Origin: Runella limosa DSM 17973
Lineage (GTDB): Bacteria; Bacteroidota; Bacteroidia; Cytophagales; Spirosomataceae
Length of the DNA: 64,000 bases
Direction: 5' to 3'
Assembly (NCBI RefSeq): GCF_000482465.1
Contig: NZ_KI519430.1
Coordinates: 21,448-85,447 of the forward strand
Part shown: positions 34,718 to 43,021 of the stretch, one piece after another
How the letters are laid out: every line of letters starts with the position of its first letter
Position numbering within the stretch: the first letter of the stretch is position 1
Translations under genes and position numbers: made by a program
The notes under the pieces: model-generated
What the model was told of the DNA's origin: nothing
The model's database searches: none
What the model saw: only the letters and a program-made list of their open reading frames with translations

Positions 34718-35815
34718 ATGAAAATCAACTCCATTTTAGTTGCGCTCTTGACGGTAAGTCTTCTTGCTTCTTGTGAAAAAAACGAAACCGAACCTTTACA
34801 ACCCTACGACACAGGGGTGATTGTTGTCAACAGTGGAAACTTCTCGGACAATAACGGAACACTTAGCTTGATTCAACGCACTGGTCAAACTACAGTTACT
34901 GATATTTTTCAAAAAGAAAACATGCGTTCTATTTCGGGGGGCTTGAGTGGCTACGCCGAAGTAAATGACAAAGGCATTATTTTGGTCGATAATTCGACGG
35001 CGGGCAAAGATGCCATCGAAATCGTAAACGCCCGCACCTTTAAAACTGTAGCGACGATTCCTTCTGCCGAAATTGAAAATCCGCGCACTGTTATCAAAGT
35101 TTCCGAAACAAAAGCGTACGTCAGTGCGTGGGATGCCACGGGCGATTTTTCTAATTTTTACAAAAACCCAGGCTACATCGCGGTTTTGGATTTGACAACG
35201 AACAAGATTGTGAAAAAAATCGCCGTCCAAAACGGTGCCGAATCGTTGGCATTGGTCGGCAATGAAGTGTATGTTGGTAATACAGGTTCAAACAAAACCG
35301 TCCTAACCGTCATTGACGTAACAGCTGATGCTGTAAAACAAACGATTGAAGTAGGCCGCAATCCAAGCATCATTGGCATGGACGCAAGCAGCAAACTTTG
35401 GGTATATGCGGGCGGCGAGCTTCAAAAAATCAATACCAGCTCAAAAACCGTAGAAAGTAAGCTTAAAATCACTGCTTCTAACGCCTCAAAATCGCCAAGT
35501 TCGTTTGTTCTGAGTGCCGACAAAGCGACAATTTACTATACATTCTCGTTTTATGATGCCGCAGATGGCTACGCTCAAAAAGGTGAAACCTACAGTTTCA
35601 GTACGACAAGTACCGCCATTGAAGCCAAAACCCCTTTTATCAATCGCCTATTTAGTGGTGGCTTGGCCGTTGACCCACAAACGGGCGATTTGTACGCAGG
35701 GTTAGTTCCTTCTTACAAACAAGCAGGTTACGTTTTCCGCTACAAAGCCAACGGCACCCTCATTGATTCGGTAAAGGCCGAAATTGGCCCTAGCAAGTTT
35801 TTCTTCAAAAAGTAA
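34718..35815 (+). CDS. BtuG-like surface beta-propeller lipoprotein
   Basis: A 365-residue lipoprotein (lipobox LASC, Cys ~18). The mature protein is a YncE/DUF5074-like seven-bladed propeller: GVIVVNSGNFSDNNGTLSLI, YIAVLDLTTNKIVKKIAV, NEVYVGNTGSNKTVLTVIDV and GGLAVDPQTGDLYAG are blade strands. In Bacteroides the BtuG propeller sits at the cell surface, binds cobalamin very tightly and hands it to BtuB. The position 4 bp behind a riboswitch-controlled btuB strongly supports that role here. Sequence similarity to BtuG is a family-level recollection, not a computed alignment. A terminator at 35957 closes the unit. Confidence 0.82.
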   Translation: MKINSILVALLTVSLLASCEKNETEPLQPYDTGVIVVNSGNFSDNNGTLSLIQRTGQTTVTDIFQKENMRSISGGLSGYAEVNDKGIILVDNSTAGKDAIEIVNARTFKTVATIPSAEIENPRTVIKVSETKAYVSAWDATGDFSNFYKNPGYIAVLDLTTNKIVKKIAVQNGAESLALVGNEVYVGNTGSNKTVLTVIDVTADAVKQTIEVGRNPSIIGMDASSKLWVYAGGELQKINTSSKTVESKLKITASNASKSPSSFVLSADKATIYYTFSFYDAADGYAQKGETYSFSTTSTAIEAKTPFINRLFSGGLAVDPQTGDLYAGLVPSYKQAGYVFRYKANGTLIDSVKAEIGPSKFFFKK

Positions 35816-35956
35816 CGAATAACAACCCACTATTGACAGCCAAAATACCTCAATACGTTAAACCTACGCTACTATCCCCGAAAGTGATAAAACTGAAATA
35901 GCTTCGACGTCTATAAGTGAACCAACAAAACTTGGAATAGTACAACAATATGCCTA

Positions 35957-35993
35957 TTAGAGATAAACGACAGTCTATCTCTAATTTTTTTTT
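35957..35993 (+). terminator. Terminator after the B12-uptake unit
   Basis: TTAGAGATA (35957-35965) pairs with TATCTCTAA (35976-35984), followed by nine T. It lies ~140 bp after the propeller stop; the intervening stretch holds nothing recognisable. Confidence 0.85.
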
Positions 35994-36003
35994 GATTAAA
36001 TTT

Positions 36004-36043
36004 ATTTTTATTTAGACAAAGTCCAAATAAATAAATAGCTTTG
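36004..36043 (+). promoter_or_regulatory. Palindromic Fur-type box and promoter, distal
   Basis: ATTTAGAC-aa-AGTCCAAAT at 36009-36027 is a near-perfect Fur-like palindrome, and TAGCTTTG (36036-36043) matches the -7 consensus right behind it. Transcription would start near 36050, giving a ~230-nt leader to the receptor gene. Confidence 0.65.
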
Positions 36044-36216
36044 CAATGAAATCAACCCGATAGGGCTTTGGTTCTGACCTGATTCATTCTCTCTACGAAG
36101 ATTTTGCTCCTTGGGAGCAATAAAGAGTGGCTTTTGTTTTAATGCGTTCAACCTAGCGTTGCGGCCAATTTTGTCAAACTAAATAAACAATTCCTAAGAA
36201 TAGTCGAGCGAAGGTA
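36044..36216 (+). other. Leader or small-RNA candidate between two Fur-type boxes
   Basis: No open frame longer than a few codons. A hairpin TTGCTCC-ttg-GGAGCAA at ~36106-36122 is flanked by outer CTCT/AGAG pairing. There is no clear terminator before the proximal box. It could be an unusual 5' leader or a small iron-regulated RNA. Confidence 0.35.
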
Positions 36217-36253
36217 TTTTTTTGAACATTTATTTAGATTTAGTTTAAATTAA
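36217..36253 (+). promoter_or_regulatory. Composite Fur-type element, proximal, before the XusA-like gene
   Basis: TTTTTTTG (36217-36224), 16 bp, TAGTTTAAATTAA (36241-36253): the third exact-spacing copy in the window. The ATG is 27 bp downstream. Confidence 0.7.
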
Positions 36254-36279
36254 TTTAACTACAAAACATACCATTTTCA

Positions 36280-38607
36280 ATGGATATTAAAAAACTTTTA
36301 CTGGCCTATCTAACTGCTATAACTTTCGTTTCCCAAGCCCAGCGAACAGGGCTTATCCGAGGAGTAATCAAAGATTCTGGTGGTTCTCCGATTCCTTCCA
36401 TTACCATTAAGCTCACTGGGCTCGCCAAGGTAACAACTTCCAATCAGCGCGGAGAATATCTGTTTTCAAATGTAAAATCAGGGAATTACACCCTCATTTA
36501 CAGTGGTGTAGGTTTTAAGACGGCGGAAAAGAAAATAGAGGTCAAAGAAGGGAAAGAGAGTATGCTCGATGTGGTTCTGGACGACAACACGATTGAACTT
36601 AACACCGTTACGGTGGTCGGGCGTACGGAAGTGCAGGAAGTAAATCGGCAATCTTTCAACGTCACGGCTGTTGACGCCAAACAGCTTTATAACTCTACCC
36701 TTGACCTCAGCAGTGCCTTAGACAGGGTTTCGGGCGTTCGGGTTCGCGAGTCAGGCGGTGTAGGCTCCAATTTTAGTCTTTCTCTCAACGGTTTTTCAGG
36801 CAACCGCATCCGTTATTTCATTGATGGGGTTCCTATGGATAACTTCGGTTCTTCGTTTCAAATCAACAACATTCCAATCAATATCGCCGAACGGCTTGAG
36901 GTGTATAAAGGGGTAGTTCCGATTTGGTTGGGGTCTGATGCGCTAGGAGGAGCCATTAACATCGTTACGGGCAACCGATTCCGAAATTACGTGGATGCCT
37001 CCTATTCCTTCGGCTCATTCAATACGCATCGCAGTGTCGTAAATGCCGCTTTTACGGCTAAAAATGGTTTTACAGTACGGCTAAATGCGTTTCAAAACTA
37101 TTCGGACAACGACTATAAAGTAACGGTGGATGCTGCCGATATTTATACAGGTGCCTACAAAGCCAACGCCGTCGTCAGACGATTTCACGACAATTACCAC
37201 AACGAAACGGTGATTGCCAGCGTGGGTGTGGTAGGGAAAAAATATGCCGACCAACTGCTCTTGGGACTTACCCTCGGAAAAAACTACAAAGAATTACAGA
37301 CGGGAGCCCGAATGGTAGCGGTTTTTGGTGGCTGGCACCGACGCGGCAACATTGTGATGCCGACGTTGAAATATCGCAAAACTGACCTAATCAAGGGGCT
37401 CGATGTAGCCATCAATGCCAATTACAACCTTGGAAAAGAACAAAACATTGATACCCTCTCAGCGCGATTTGACTGGTACGGAAACTCAAAACCCAACCCC
37501 AATGGCGAAGGAAGAGGTAGAAGCCTGTCGAAATACGGCAACAACAATGGGTTGGTGTCTGCCACAGTTAACTACAAAATATCTGAACACCAAGCAATTG
37601 CCTTGAGCAACGCCTTCAGCACTTTTTATCGAAAAGGCACCGATGCTTTCAACGAGAGCTTTACCCAAGGACAAGTACGCCCACGTCTCAACAAAAATGT
37701 ACTGGGTGTAGGCTATACTTACGATGTCAAAGATCGCTGGAGTGCCTCTGTTTTTGGAAAATACTTGCTGCAAAAAACACCAGGTCAGGCTACCTTCAAC
37801 AAACTTGGCTATGGCTTGGCTACTAGCTATTTCTTAACGCCTAAATTGCAGTTAAAGGCATCGTATGAACAAGCCAACCGCCTACCCGAAGCCAACGAGC
37901 TGTTTGGTGATGTGGAATTAGTGCAGGGCAATCTCTCACTTAAACCAGAACAAAGTCGAAATATAAATGTAGGGTTTGGGTATAGTTTTACGGCACAAGA
38001 AGACCACCGTTTCTTGGTAAATGCCAACGCTATTTATCGGTATTCTGATAACTACATTTATTCTCGATTCAACCAAAATCAATCAGCTTTGGTACTCGAT
38101 AACCTCGAAGGTGTCTTTACCATGGGCGGGGAAGGCGAGCTTCGGTACTCGTACAAAAAATTCTTATCGGCTGGAGCAACGCTTACGTATCAGCAGTTGG
38201 AAAACCGCCAACAGTACGTGTTTGACAGCAACGGCAACCTGATTGTAAGCCCCGTGTACAAAGACCAAATGCCCAACATTCCCTACTTTTTTGGCAATGC
38301 GGATGCGTCGGTGACACTGCGAGATATTGGCCAAAAAGGAAGTGTACTTAACATCGGCTATAACCTCCTTTATGTCCATGCTTTTTGGTTGTACTGGCCC
38401 AGTCGTGGGGGTGACAAACTCAGCATTCCCCAACAGCTCAGTCACGACTTGAACGCGGTTTATAGCCTCAAAAATGGCCGATACAACATCGGGGTGGAGG
38501 TACGAAACATCACCGACAAGCGCCTGTATGACAATTTTAGTCTTCAAAAACCTGGGCGCGGCTTCTACATGAACCTACGCTATTTCTTTAATTCTTTCAA
38601 ATCATAA
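36280..38607 (+). CDS. TonB-dependent receptor, XusA-like (xenosiderophore uptake)
   Basis: A 775-residue receptor. After a signal peptide comes a CarboxypepD-reg-like domain (GLIRGVIKDSGGSPIPSI, ~25-105), a plug (LYNSTLDLSSALDRVSGVRV, NRIRYFIDGVPMDNFGSSF, AERLEVYKGVVPIWLGSDAL, GGAINIVTGN) and a barrel ending in FYMNLRYFF. The gene order receptor, DUF4374 lipoprotein, PepSY protein is that of the Bacteroides Xus system, where XusA imports ferric enterobactin-type siderophores from other bacteria. The ligand here is inferred from order only. Two Fur-type elements precede it, so strong iron control is expected. Confidence 0.88.
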   Translation: MDIKKLLLAYLTAITFVSQAQRTGLIRGVIKDSGGSPIPSITIKLTGLAKVTTSNQRGEYLFSNVKSGNYTLIYSGVGFKTAEKKIEVKEGKESMLDVVLDDNTIELNTVTVVGRTEVQEVNRQSFNVTAVDAKQLYNSTLDLSSALDRVSGVRVRESGGVGSNFSLSLNGFSGNRIRYFIDGVPMDNFGSSFQINNIPINIAERLEVYKGVVPIWLGSDALGGAINIVTGNRFRNYVDASYSFGSFNTHRSVVNAAFTAKNGFTVRLNAFQNYSDNDYKVTVDAADIYTGAYKANAVVRRFHDNYHNETVIASVGVVGKKYADQLLLGLTLGKNYKELQTGARMVAVFGGWHRRGNIVMPTLKYRKTDLIKGLDVAINANYNLGKEQNIDTLSARFDWYGNSKPNPNGEGRGRSLSKYGNNNGLVSATVNYKISEHQAIALSNAFSTFYRKGTDAFNESFTQGQVRPRLNKNVLGVGYTYDVKDRWSASVFGKYLLQKTPGQATFNKLGYGLATSYFLTPKLQLKASYEQANRLPEANELFGDVELVQGNLSLKPEQSRNINVGFGYSFTAQEDHRFLVNANAIYRYSDNYIYSRFNQNQSALVLDNLEGVFTMGGEGELRYSYKKFLSAGATLTYQQLENRQQYVFDSNGNLIVSPVYKDQMPNIPYFFGNADASVTLRDIGQKGSVLNIGYNLLYVHAFWLYWPSRGGDKLSIPQQLSHDLNAVYSLKNGRYNIGVEVRNITDKRLYDNFSLQKPGRGFYMNLRYFFNSFKS

Positions 38608-38629
38608 TTTTTTTCAAATCACTATTATT

Positions 38630-39835
38630 ATGAAACTTAGATCGACTTTCGCTCTATTTGTTACCACAGGGCTTCTTGCCTCATGTACTAAAACAGAATC
38701 TGTTCCCGAAACCCCAGGTAATTATATCCTGACTGTGAGTCCTGCTGCTTCTACTGGCGTAGCAGATTATCTACTGACAGCCCAAAATTTAGAAACTGGT
38801 ACCATCTCTACCGCAGGAAACGGCGTAGAGCAAGATGGAACGTATCGTTATTACGTAACTCATAACGGCAAATTTTTTAGTATGCTTTATGGCCAAGGAA
38901 ATCCTGGAGCGGTTACGGCCTATAATATTCAGGATAGCAAGCTTACCAAACTCACCAATTTCCAAACCGAAACCGTGCAGGCATTTGCTCCAGTAAATGA
39001 CGATTTATTGCTTTTTAAAATCTCAAGAAGCCTAACGGCGCCTACCTCAAGCTGGTACAAAGTAAACACAAACAGCCTGACTATCACCGCAGAAGGCACC
39101 GTAAACACCCTCGACCTGACCCAGTTGGGCGAACTTGCGCACTTCACTTGGATCAAACAAGTAGGCACGAAAGTCTTTGCTCCGTACCAGACAATCAACG
39201 ACCGCAGTTTTAATACGGCGTATCCAGACCAAGCTTCGATTGCCATTTTCAATTACGCAGACATGAAACTGGAGAAGGTAATCACCGACAAGCGGGCCAG
39301 TTTTATTGGCAAGTATTTCCAAGATGGCCTCTCCATTCAGGAAAATGGAGACATCTATGGATTTTCTCCTGCCGCAGCCACCACCGCAGGCAAACTTTCT
39401 TCGACCAAACCTGCGGCTGTATTAAAAATCAAGTCAGGCACTACGGAGTTTGACCAGAGCTATTTCTTTGACGTAGAGGCTGCCAGTGGTGGAATGAGTA
39501 TTACGTCTTGGATTTACATTGGTAACAATACCTACATCGTAAATGCAACGGCAAAAGCCGAAAAAACTTCAGGCTTCCCCGCAGGAAAACGCGTGGGAAT
39601 TGTGAATGTAGTGGACAAAACTTACAAAGCAGTGACAGGTATGCCCGACGTGGCAAGTATTAGCAACCTAACGACCAACAACTACTCTCCTAAAGACGGT
39701 AAAACGGGCTACATCGGAGTTAATTTAACCGACGGTACGAGCTACATCTATAAAATTGATGCCAGCACTCAAACTGCCACTCGTGGATTGAAAATAGAAG
39801 GTGGAGCAGTCACGGCTGTGCAGTATTTAAAATAA
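38630..39835 (+). CDS. DUF4374 surface lipoprotein, XusB-like siderophore-binding protein
   Basis: A 401-residue lipoprotein (lipobox LASC, Cys ~19). It begins NYILTVSPAASTGVADYLLTA and repeats propeller-like strands such as YRYYVTHNGKFFSMLYGQ, ASIAIFNYADMKLEKVI, NGDIYGFSPAA and RVGIVNVVDKTYKAVTG. These are hallmarks of the DUF4374 family, to which XusB belongs; XusB binds ferric enterobactin at the surface of Bacteroides. The gene follows the receptor by 22 bp. A hairpin 11 bp after its stop may tune expression of the membrane genes behind it. Siderophore binding is inference from family and order. Confidence 0.84.
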   Translation: MKLRSTFALFVTTGLLASCTKTESVPETPGNYILTVSPAASTGVADYLLTAQNLETGTISTAGNGVEQDGTYRYYVTHNGKFFSMLYGQGNPGAVTAYNIQDSKLTKLTNFQTETVQAFAPVNDDLLLFKISRSLTAPTSSWYKVNTNSLTITAEGTVNTLDLTQLGELAHFTWIKQVGTKVFAPYQTINDRSFNTAYPDQASIAIFNYADMKLEKVITDKRASFIGKYFQDGLSIQENGDIYGFSPAAATTAGKLSSTKPAAVLKIKSGTTEFDQSYFFDVEAASGGMSITSWIYIGNNTYIVNATAKAEKTSGFPAGKRVGIVNVVDKTYKAVTGMPDVASISNLTTNNYSPKDGKTGYIGVNLTDGTSYIYKIDASTQTATRGLKIEGGAVTAVQYLK

Positions 39836-39846
39836 GGTTTCTTACT

Positions 39847-39891
39847 ACTGGAAGAGCTGGGATTGTTAATCCATTTCTGGCTCTTCCCAGT
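39847..39891 (+). promoter_or_regulatory. Hairpin after the DUF4374 gene, attenuator-like
   Basis: ACTGGAAGAGC (39847-39857) pairs with GCTCTTCCCAGT (39880-39891) with a one-base bulge; an inner GGATT/AATCC stem can also form. No long T run follows, so partial read-through into the membrane genes is likely. Confidence 0.5.
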
Positions 39892-39926
39892 TACCAATCC
39901 CCCCACTCTATTCAATCTTTTCACCC

Positions 39927-40250
39927 ATGACCAGTTCCTTGCTCTTCATACAGTTTGTCGCATTTTATCTTTGGCAAATTACCGCCGCCAAACGTCAGCC
40001 TGTGGGTGATGTTTGGGCCTATGCGTTGGAGCATAAATCCCAAACTCGGCTTATTGGCGTATCCTTGTTGTTGGCCAGCTCCGTAGGTTTTATCTTCCAA
40101 TGGGGGCTTGCAAGTGGTCTATTCGGCTTTTTTGTAGGGCTAATGACCGTCGGTTGTCTTTCAGTCATCATCGAACCTTTTAGTTACCTGCGTCTGCGGG
40201 AAGTGATGGCCATCTATGTTTGTTGTACCCTTCTTGAAATCATTTTATAG
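39927..40250 (+). CDS. Small four-helix membrane protein (DUF3325-like)
   Basis: 107 residues, almost all membrane: SSLLFIQFVAFYLWQI, LIGVSLLLASSVGFIFQWGL, LFGFFVGLMTVGCLSVII and VMAIYVCCTLLEIIL. The size and place next to a second mini membrane protein and a PepSY protein match the DUF3325/DUF3649/PepSY trio seen beside siderophore receptors in Proteobacteria. The family number is a recollection from context and topology. It ends 2 bp before the next start, so the pair is translationally close. The role in iron release or export is unknown. Confidence 0.7.
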   Translation: MTSSLLFIQFVAFYLWQITAAKRQPVGDVWAYALEHKSQTRLIGVSLLLASSVGFIFQWGLASGLFGFFVGLMTVGCLSVIIEPFSYLRLREVMAIYVCCTLLEIIL

Positions 40251-40252
40251 GT

Positions 40253-40528
40253 ATGCCAGCCAATAAAAAATACCTCACCAAATCGCCTTGGATAAAATTA
40301 TCTAAAATCCTTGCAGGCTCGCTTGGCGGCTACTTAGTAACCCTAAGCTTTCACGCAGCGCTAACCCGCGCTATTCCGAAAGAGTACATCATAGTTACCT
40401 CTTTTATTACAGGGTACCTACTTTGGGCAACCCTCCTTCTCGTGGCATTTTTGATACCCAAAGCTTGGAAAACATGGGCGATTTATGCGCTTTTAACAGG
40501 CTTATTTTCAGGAATTTACTTTATCTAA
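40253..40528 (+). CDS. Small three-helix membrane protein (DUF3649-like)
   Basis: 91 residues: LAGSLGGYLVTLSFHAALTRA, ITGYLLWATLLLVAFLI and WAIYALLTGLFSGIYF are the membrane segments. The GSLGGY opening of helix one and overall layout resemble DUF3649, known as an iron-uptake-associated mini protein. It is set 2 bp behind the first mini protein and 13 bp before the PepSY gene, making a tight three-gene inner-membrane set. Confidence 0.7.
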   Translation: MPANKKYLTKSPWIKLSKILAGSLGGYLVTLSFHAALTRAIPKEYIIVTSFITGYLLWATLLLVAFLIPKAWKTWAIYALLTGLFSGIYFI

Positions 40529-40541
40529 ACTGACGAGTATC

Positions 40542-42227
40542 ATGGACAATAGGAAATATAATATTTATTTCAACACCCATACCATCAGTGGCATCATCAT
40601 CTGTGCTATCTTGTATGTCATGTTTTTTGCTGGTTCGTTCTCCTTCTTTAAAAATGACTTAGCAGCGTGGCAAAAAAATGAGTCTTACCTCAGCCCAAAA
40701 GGGGAAATAAAGAAGAATTTCAACTACATTCTCGATTCCCTTTCCAAGCACCATAACCTCAAAGGCCGTGATGTTGATTTTACCTTACAACGTCACCAAG
40801 CGGGGGTATATGTAGCCATGTCGGCCTCGCACGACCCCATCGTCAAACAGCAAAAAAAGCCCAAAAAGAAGCCCGAACAAAAACGAGGCAGAGGAAGAGG
40901 CCGTGGTGGCGATGACGACTCGGCATTTTTTACGTTTGACTTCAGCAAACAGCGAGAAGCCGATTATTCTTCATCGTACACCATCGGTGAGTTTTTGTAC
41001 CGTTTGCATTTTTTGGCCCAAGTAAACCAACTACTTCCCTTCCGAATTGGCGTTCCTTTTGGTTATTTACTGGCGGGAATTGTCTCCTTCATTTTTATTT
41101 TTGCCCTTATCACAGGGCTACTGCTGCACTGGAACAAACTGATAACCAACTTCTTTACCTTTCGACCTTGGAACAAACGAAAAATTGTCTGGACCGACCT
41201 TCATACCGTTTTGGGGGTCATTGGTTTTCCGTATCAGTTGGTATTTGCCGTAACTGGCGTGATACTGATTTTTAACTCGTTCCTCATCGTTCCTTACACC
41301 AAGTTGTTTTACAAAGGTAACGATGAAAAAATTTATAAAGATTTAGGTTACGGAGTGAAGCAAGATTTTGCCTACGCCAACAAGCCACTTACCAACCGAT
41401 TCGACCTCAATCAATTGGTCAACCAAACCGAACAAAAATGGCAAAAAAGCGACCTCAGTTTGGTCGCCATCCGCAACTATGGGGATGAAAATATGCACGT
41501 AGTGTTACAAGCCAAGCCCCATACCGACGCACAACTCAATGGTGTGGGAGAGCTCATTTATCGGGTACGTGACCAGAAAATCATCTCAGAACATGCCCCG
41601 CTGGCAGCGCCTTCGTACGTTCATACGGTCAGAGGGCTTATTTACCATTTGCATTTTGGCGACTTTGGTGGCCGCCCATTACGAGTCATTTATTTTGTGC
41701 TGGGCATTCTTGGTTGTATTGTTATCAACTCAGGGGTAATGATTTGGTTAGTAGCCCGCGACAACAAAAGCATTCCTGCACGCAAGCGAAACTTCAATTT
41801 TTGGACTGCGAACGTTTATATTTCGTCGAGTTTAAGCATGTTGCCCGTGACGGCTTTCAGCATGATTACGCTGTTGTTTTTGCAAAAACCCAGTCAATCA
41901 GATATTTACCATTGGTACTTTTATCCTTGGTTGGTGCTAAGTGTTTATTTCCTTGTGTTGCGAAACCTTGCCCTCGTCAATCGCCAGTCACTACTCCTAT
42001 CGACAATTAGCTGCTTCCTGCTTCCTCTACTGGACGGCGTCGTACGTGGCAATTGGTTTTGGAATACCTACCAACGCAACGCTTTCGATATTTTATTTAT
42101 TGATGTCCTTTTTCTTTGCCTATCGCTCATAAGCGGGCTCATCTTATGGAAAACTGAGCAGCGAAAACGCGCGCTTTCTTCCCCTGAAAAAGCCTCAGAA
42201 AAGGTAACCCAACCCAACAATGCTTGA
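40542..42227 (+). CDS. Long PepSY-TM inner-membrane protein, XusC-like
   Basis: 561 residues. Helix one is near TISGIIICAILYVMFFAGSF; further helices lie at LLAGIVSFIFIFALITGLLLHW, GVIGFPYQLVFAVTGVILIF, VIYFVLGILGCIVINSGVMIW and four more in the C-terminal third, so it is longer than the ~390-residue PepSY proteins nearby. HTHTISG, DLHTVLG and YHLHFGDFGGRPLR are the conserved histidine blocks. The first periplasmic loop carries an odd basic, Arg-Gly-rich insert (~105-125: KPKKKPEQKRGRGRGRGG). XusC of Bacteroides is a PepSY protein in the same gene order. It likely receives ferric siderophore iron at the inner membrane. Confidence 0.85.
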   Translation: MDNRKYNIYFNTHTISGIIICAILYVMFFAGSFSFFKNDLAAWQKNESYLSPKGEIKKNFNYILDSLSKHHNLKGRDVDFTLQRHQAGVYVAMSASHDPIVKQQKKPKKKPEQKRGRGRGRGGDDDSAFFTFDFSKQREADYSSSYTIGEFLYRLHFLAQVNQLLPFRIGVPFGYLLAGIVSFIFIFALITGLLLHWNKLITNFFTFRPWNKRKIVWTDLHTVLGVIGFPYQLVFAVTGVILIFNSFLIVPYTKLFYKGNDEKIYKDLGYGVKQDFAYANKPLTNRFDLNQLVNQTEQKWQKSDLSLVAIRNYGDENMHVVLQAKPHTDAQLNGVGELIYRVRDQKIISEHAPLAAPSYVHTVRGLIYHLHFGDFGGRPLRVIYFVLGILGCIVINSGVMIWLVARDNKSIPARKRNFNFWTANVYISSSLSMLPVTAFSMITLLFLQKPSQSDIYHWYFYPWLVLSVYFLVLRNLALVNRQSLLLSTISCFLLPLLDGVVRGNWFWNTYQRNAFDILFIDVLFLCLSLISGLILWKTEQRKRALSSPEKASEKVTQPNNA

Positions 42228-42268
42228 TGCTTTTTGTCTGATTTTTCACTTTTTATCCAATATTATCA

Positions 42269-42979
42269 ATGAAACGACTCCTAACTTCTTTGTTACTTAC
42301 TTGCCTTATGCTCAATGCTTGGGGCCATGCTTTATGGATTCAAACCAGCCCAGTTGGCAAAAAAGGCAAAAAACAAGCCGTCCGCATTACCTACGCCGAA
42401 CCAGATGAGGCACCCGAAAAAATAAATGATTGGTATTCGGATGTGAAAGCGTTTGAACTCTGGCTCATTAGCCCCGATGGACAAAAAACAAAACTGGCTG
42501 TAACACCCGCTGAAAATCACTACACTGCCGACTTTACTCCTCAGCAAGAGGGTGTTTATACCCTGGCGGTGGGTCATGCAGCGAAGGAGTTGGGCGGTAC
42601 CACCAAATACCAATTCAACGCAACCGCTGCTGTAACCGTTGGCCAAGCCAAATCAACAACCATAGCCAGTCCAAACGAACTGAATGTAACTGTCAGTCAA
42701 GCCAATAACAAGTATAAAGTAGGTCAACCCATTGCCCTGGCAGGCGTGTTTAAAACCAAGCCGTCGGACAAGCTCCAGATTGCGGTTCATTCACCGAGTG
42801 GCTGGAACCGTACAGTTCAGACAAAGGCCGATGGGCAGGCAGAATTTACCCCTCTTTGGCCTGGCACTTACTACATCGAAGCTAGTAAGACTGAAAAAGA
42901 AAGCGGAGAGCAAGATGGCAAGCCCTACAAATCGGTCTGGCGCTGTGCTACATATATTGTAGAGGTGGAGAAGCCGTAA
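42269..42979 (+). CDS. DUF4198 periplasmic metal-uptake-associated protein
   Basis: A 236-residue exported protein. A signal peptide (MKRLLTSLLLTCLMLNAWGHA) precedes the typical DUF4198 opening HALWIQTSP. Two immunoglobulin-like halves follow: VKAFELWLISPDGQKTKLAV with YTADFTPQQEGVYTLAVGH, and YKVGQPIALAGVFKTKPSD with AEFTPLWPGTYYIEASK. DUF4198 proteins are found with nickel, cobalt and siderophore uptake genes and are thought to be periplasmic binding or coupling proteins. It lies between the XusC-like gene (41 bp) and a siderophore receptor (42 bp), all on one strand, probably one long transcript. An imperfect stem overlaps its stop (42964-42992). Confidence 0.85.
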   Translation: MKRLLTSLLLTCLMLNAWGHALWIQTSPVGKKGKKQAVRITYAEPDEAPEKINDWYSDVKAFELWLISPDGQKTKLAVTPAENHYTADFTPQQEGVYTLAVGHAAKELGGTTKYQFNATAAVTVGQAKSTTIASPNELNVTVSQANNKYKVGQPIALAGVFKTKPSDKLQIAVHSPSGWNRTVQTKADGQAEFTPLWPGTYYIEASKTEKESGEQDGKPYKSVWRCATYIVEVEKP

Positions 42980-43021
42980 CAGCTTCCCCACCAATTTATT
43001 TACCCACTTAAACAACTCACA

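Noticed and set aside
36060-36180. A third riboswitch in the leader before the XusA-like gene
   Set aside because: None of the cobalamin, TPP or other riboswitch core blocks that I can recognise is present; only a simple hairpin is visible.
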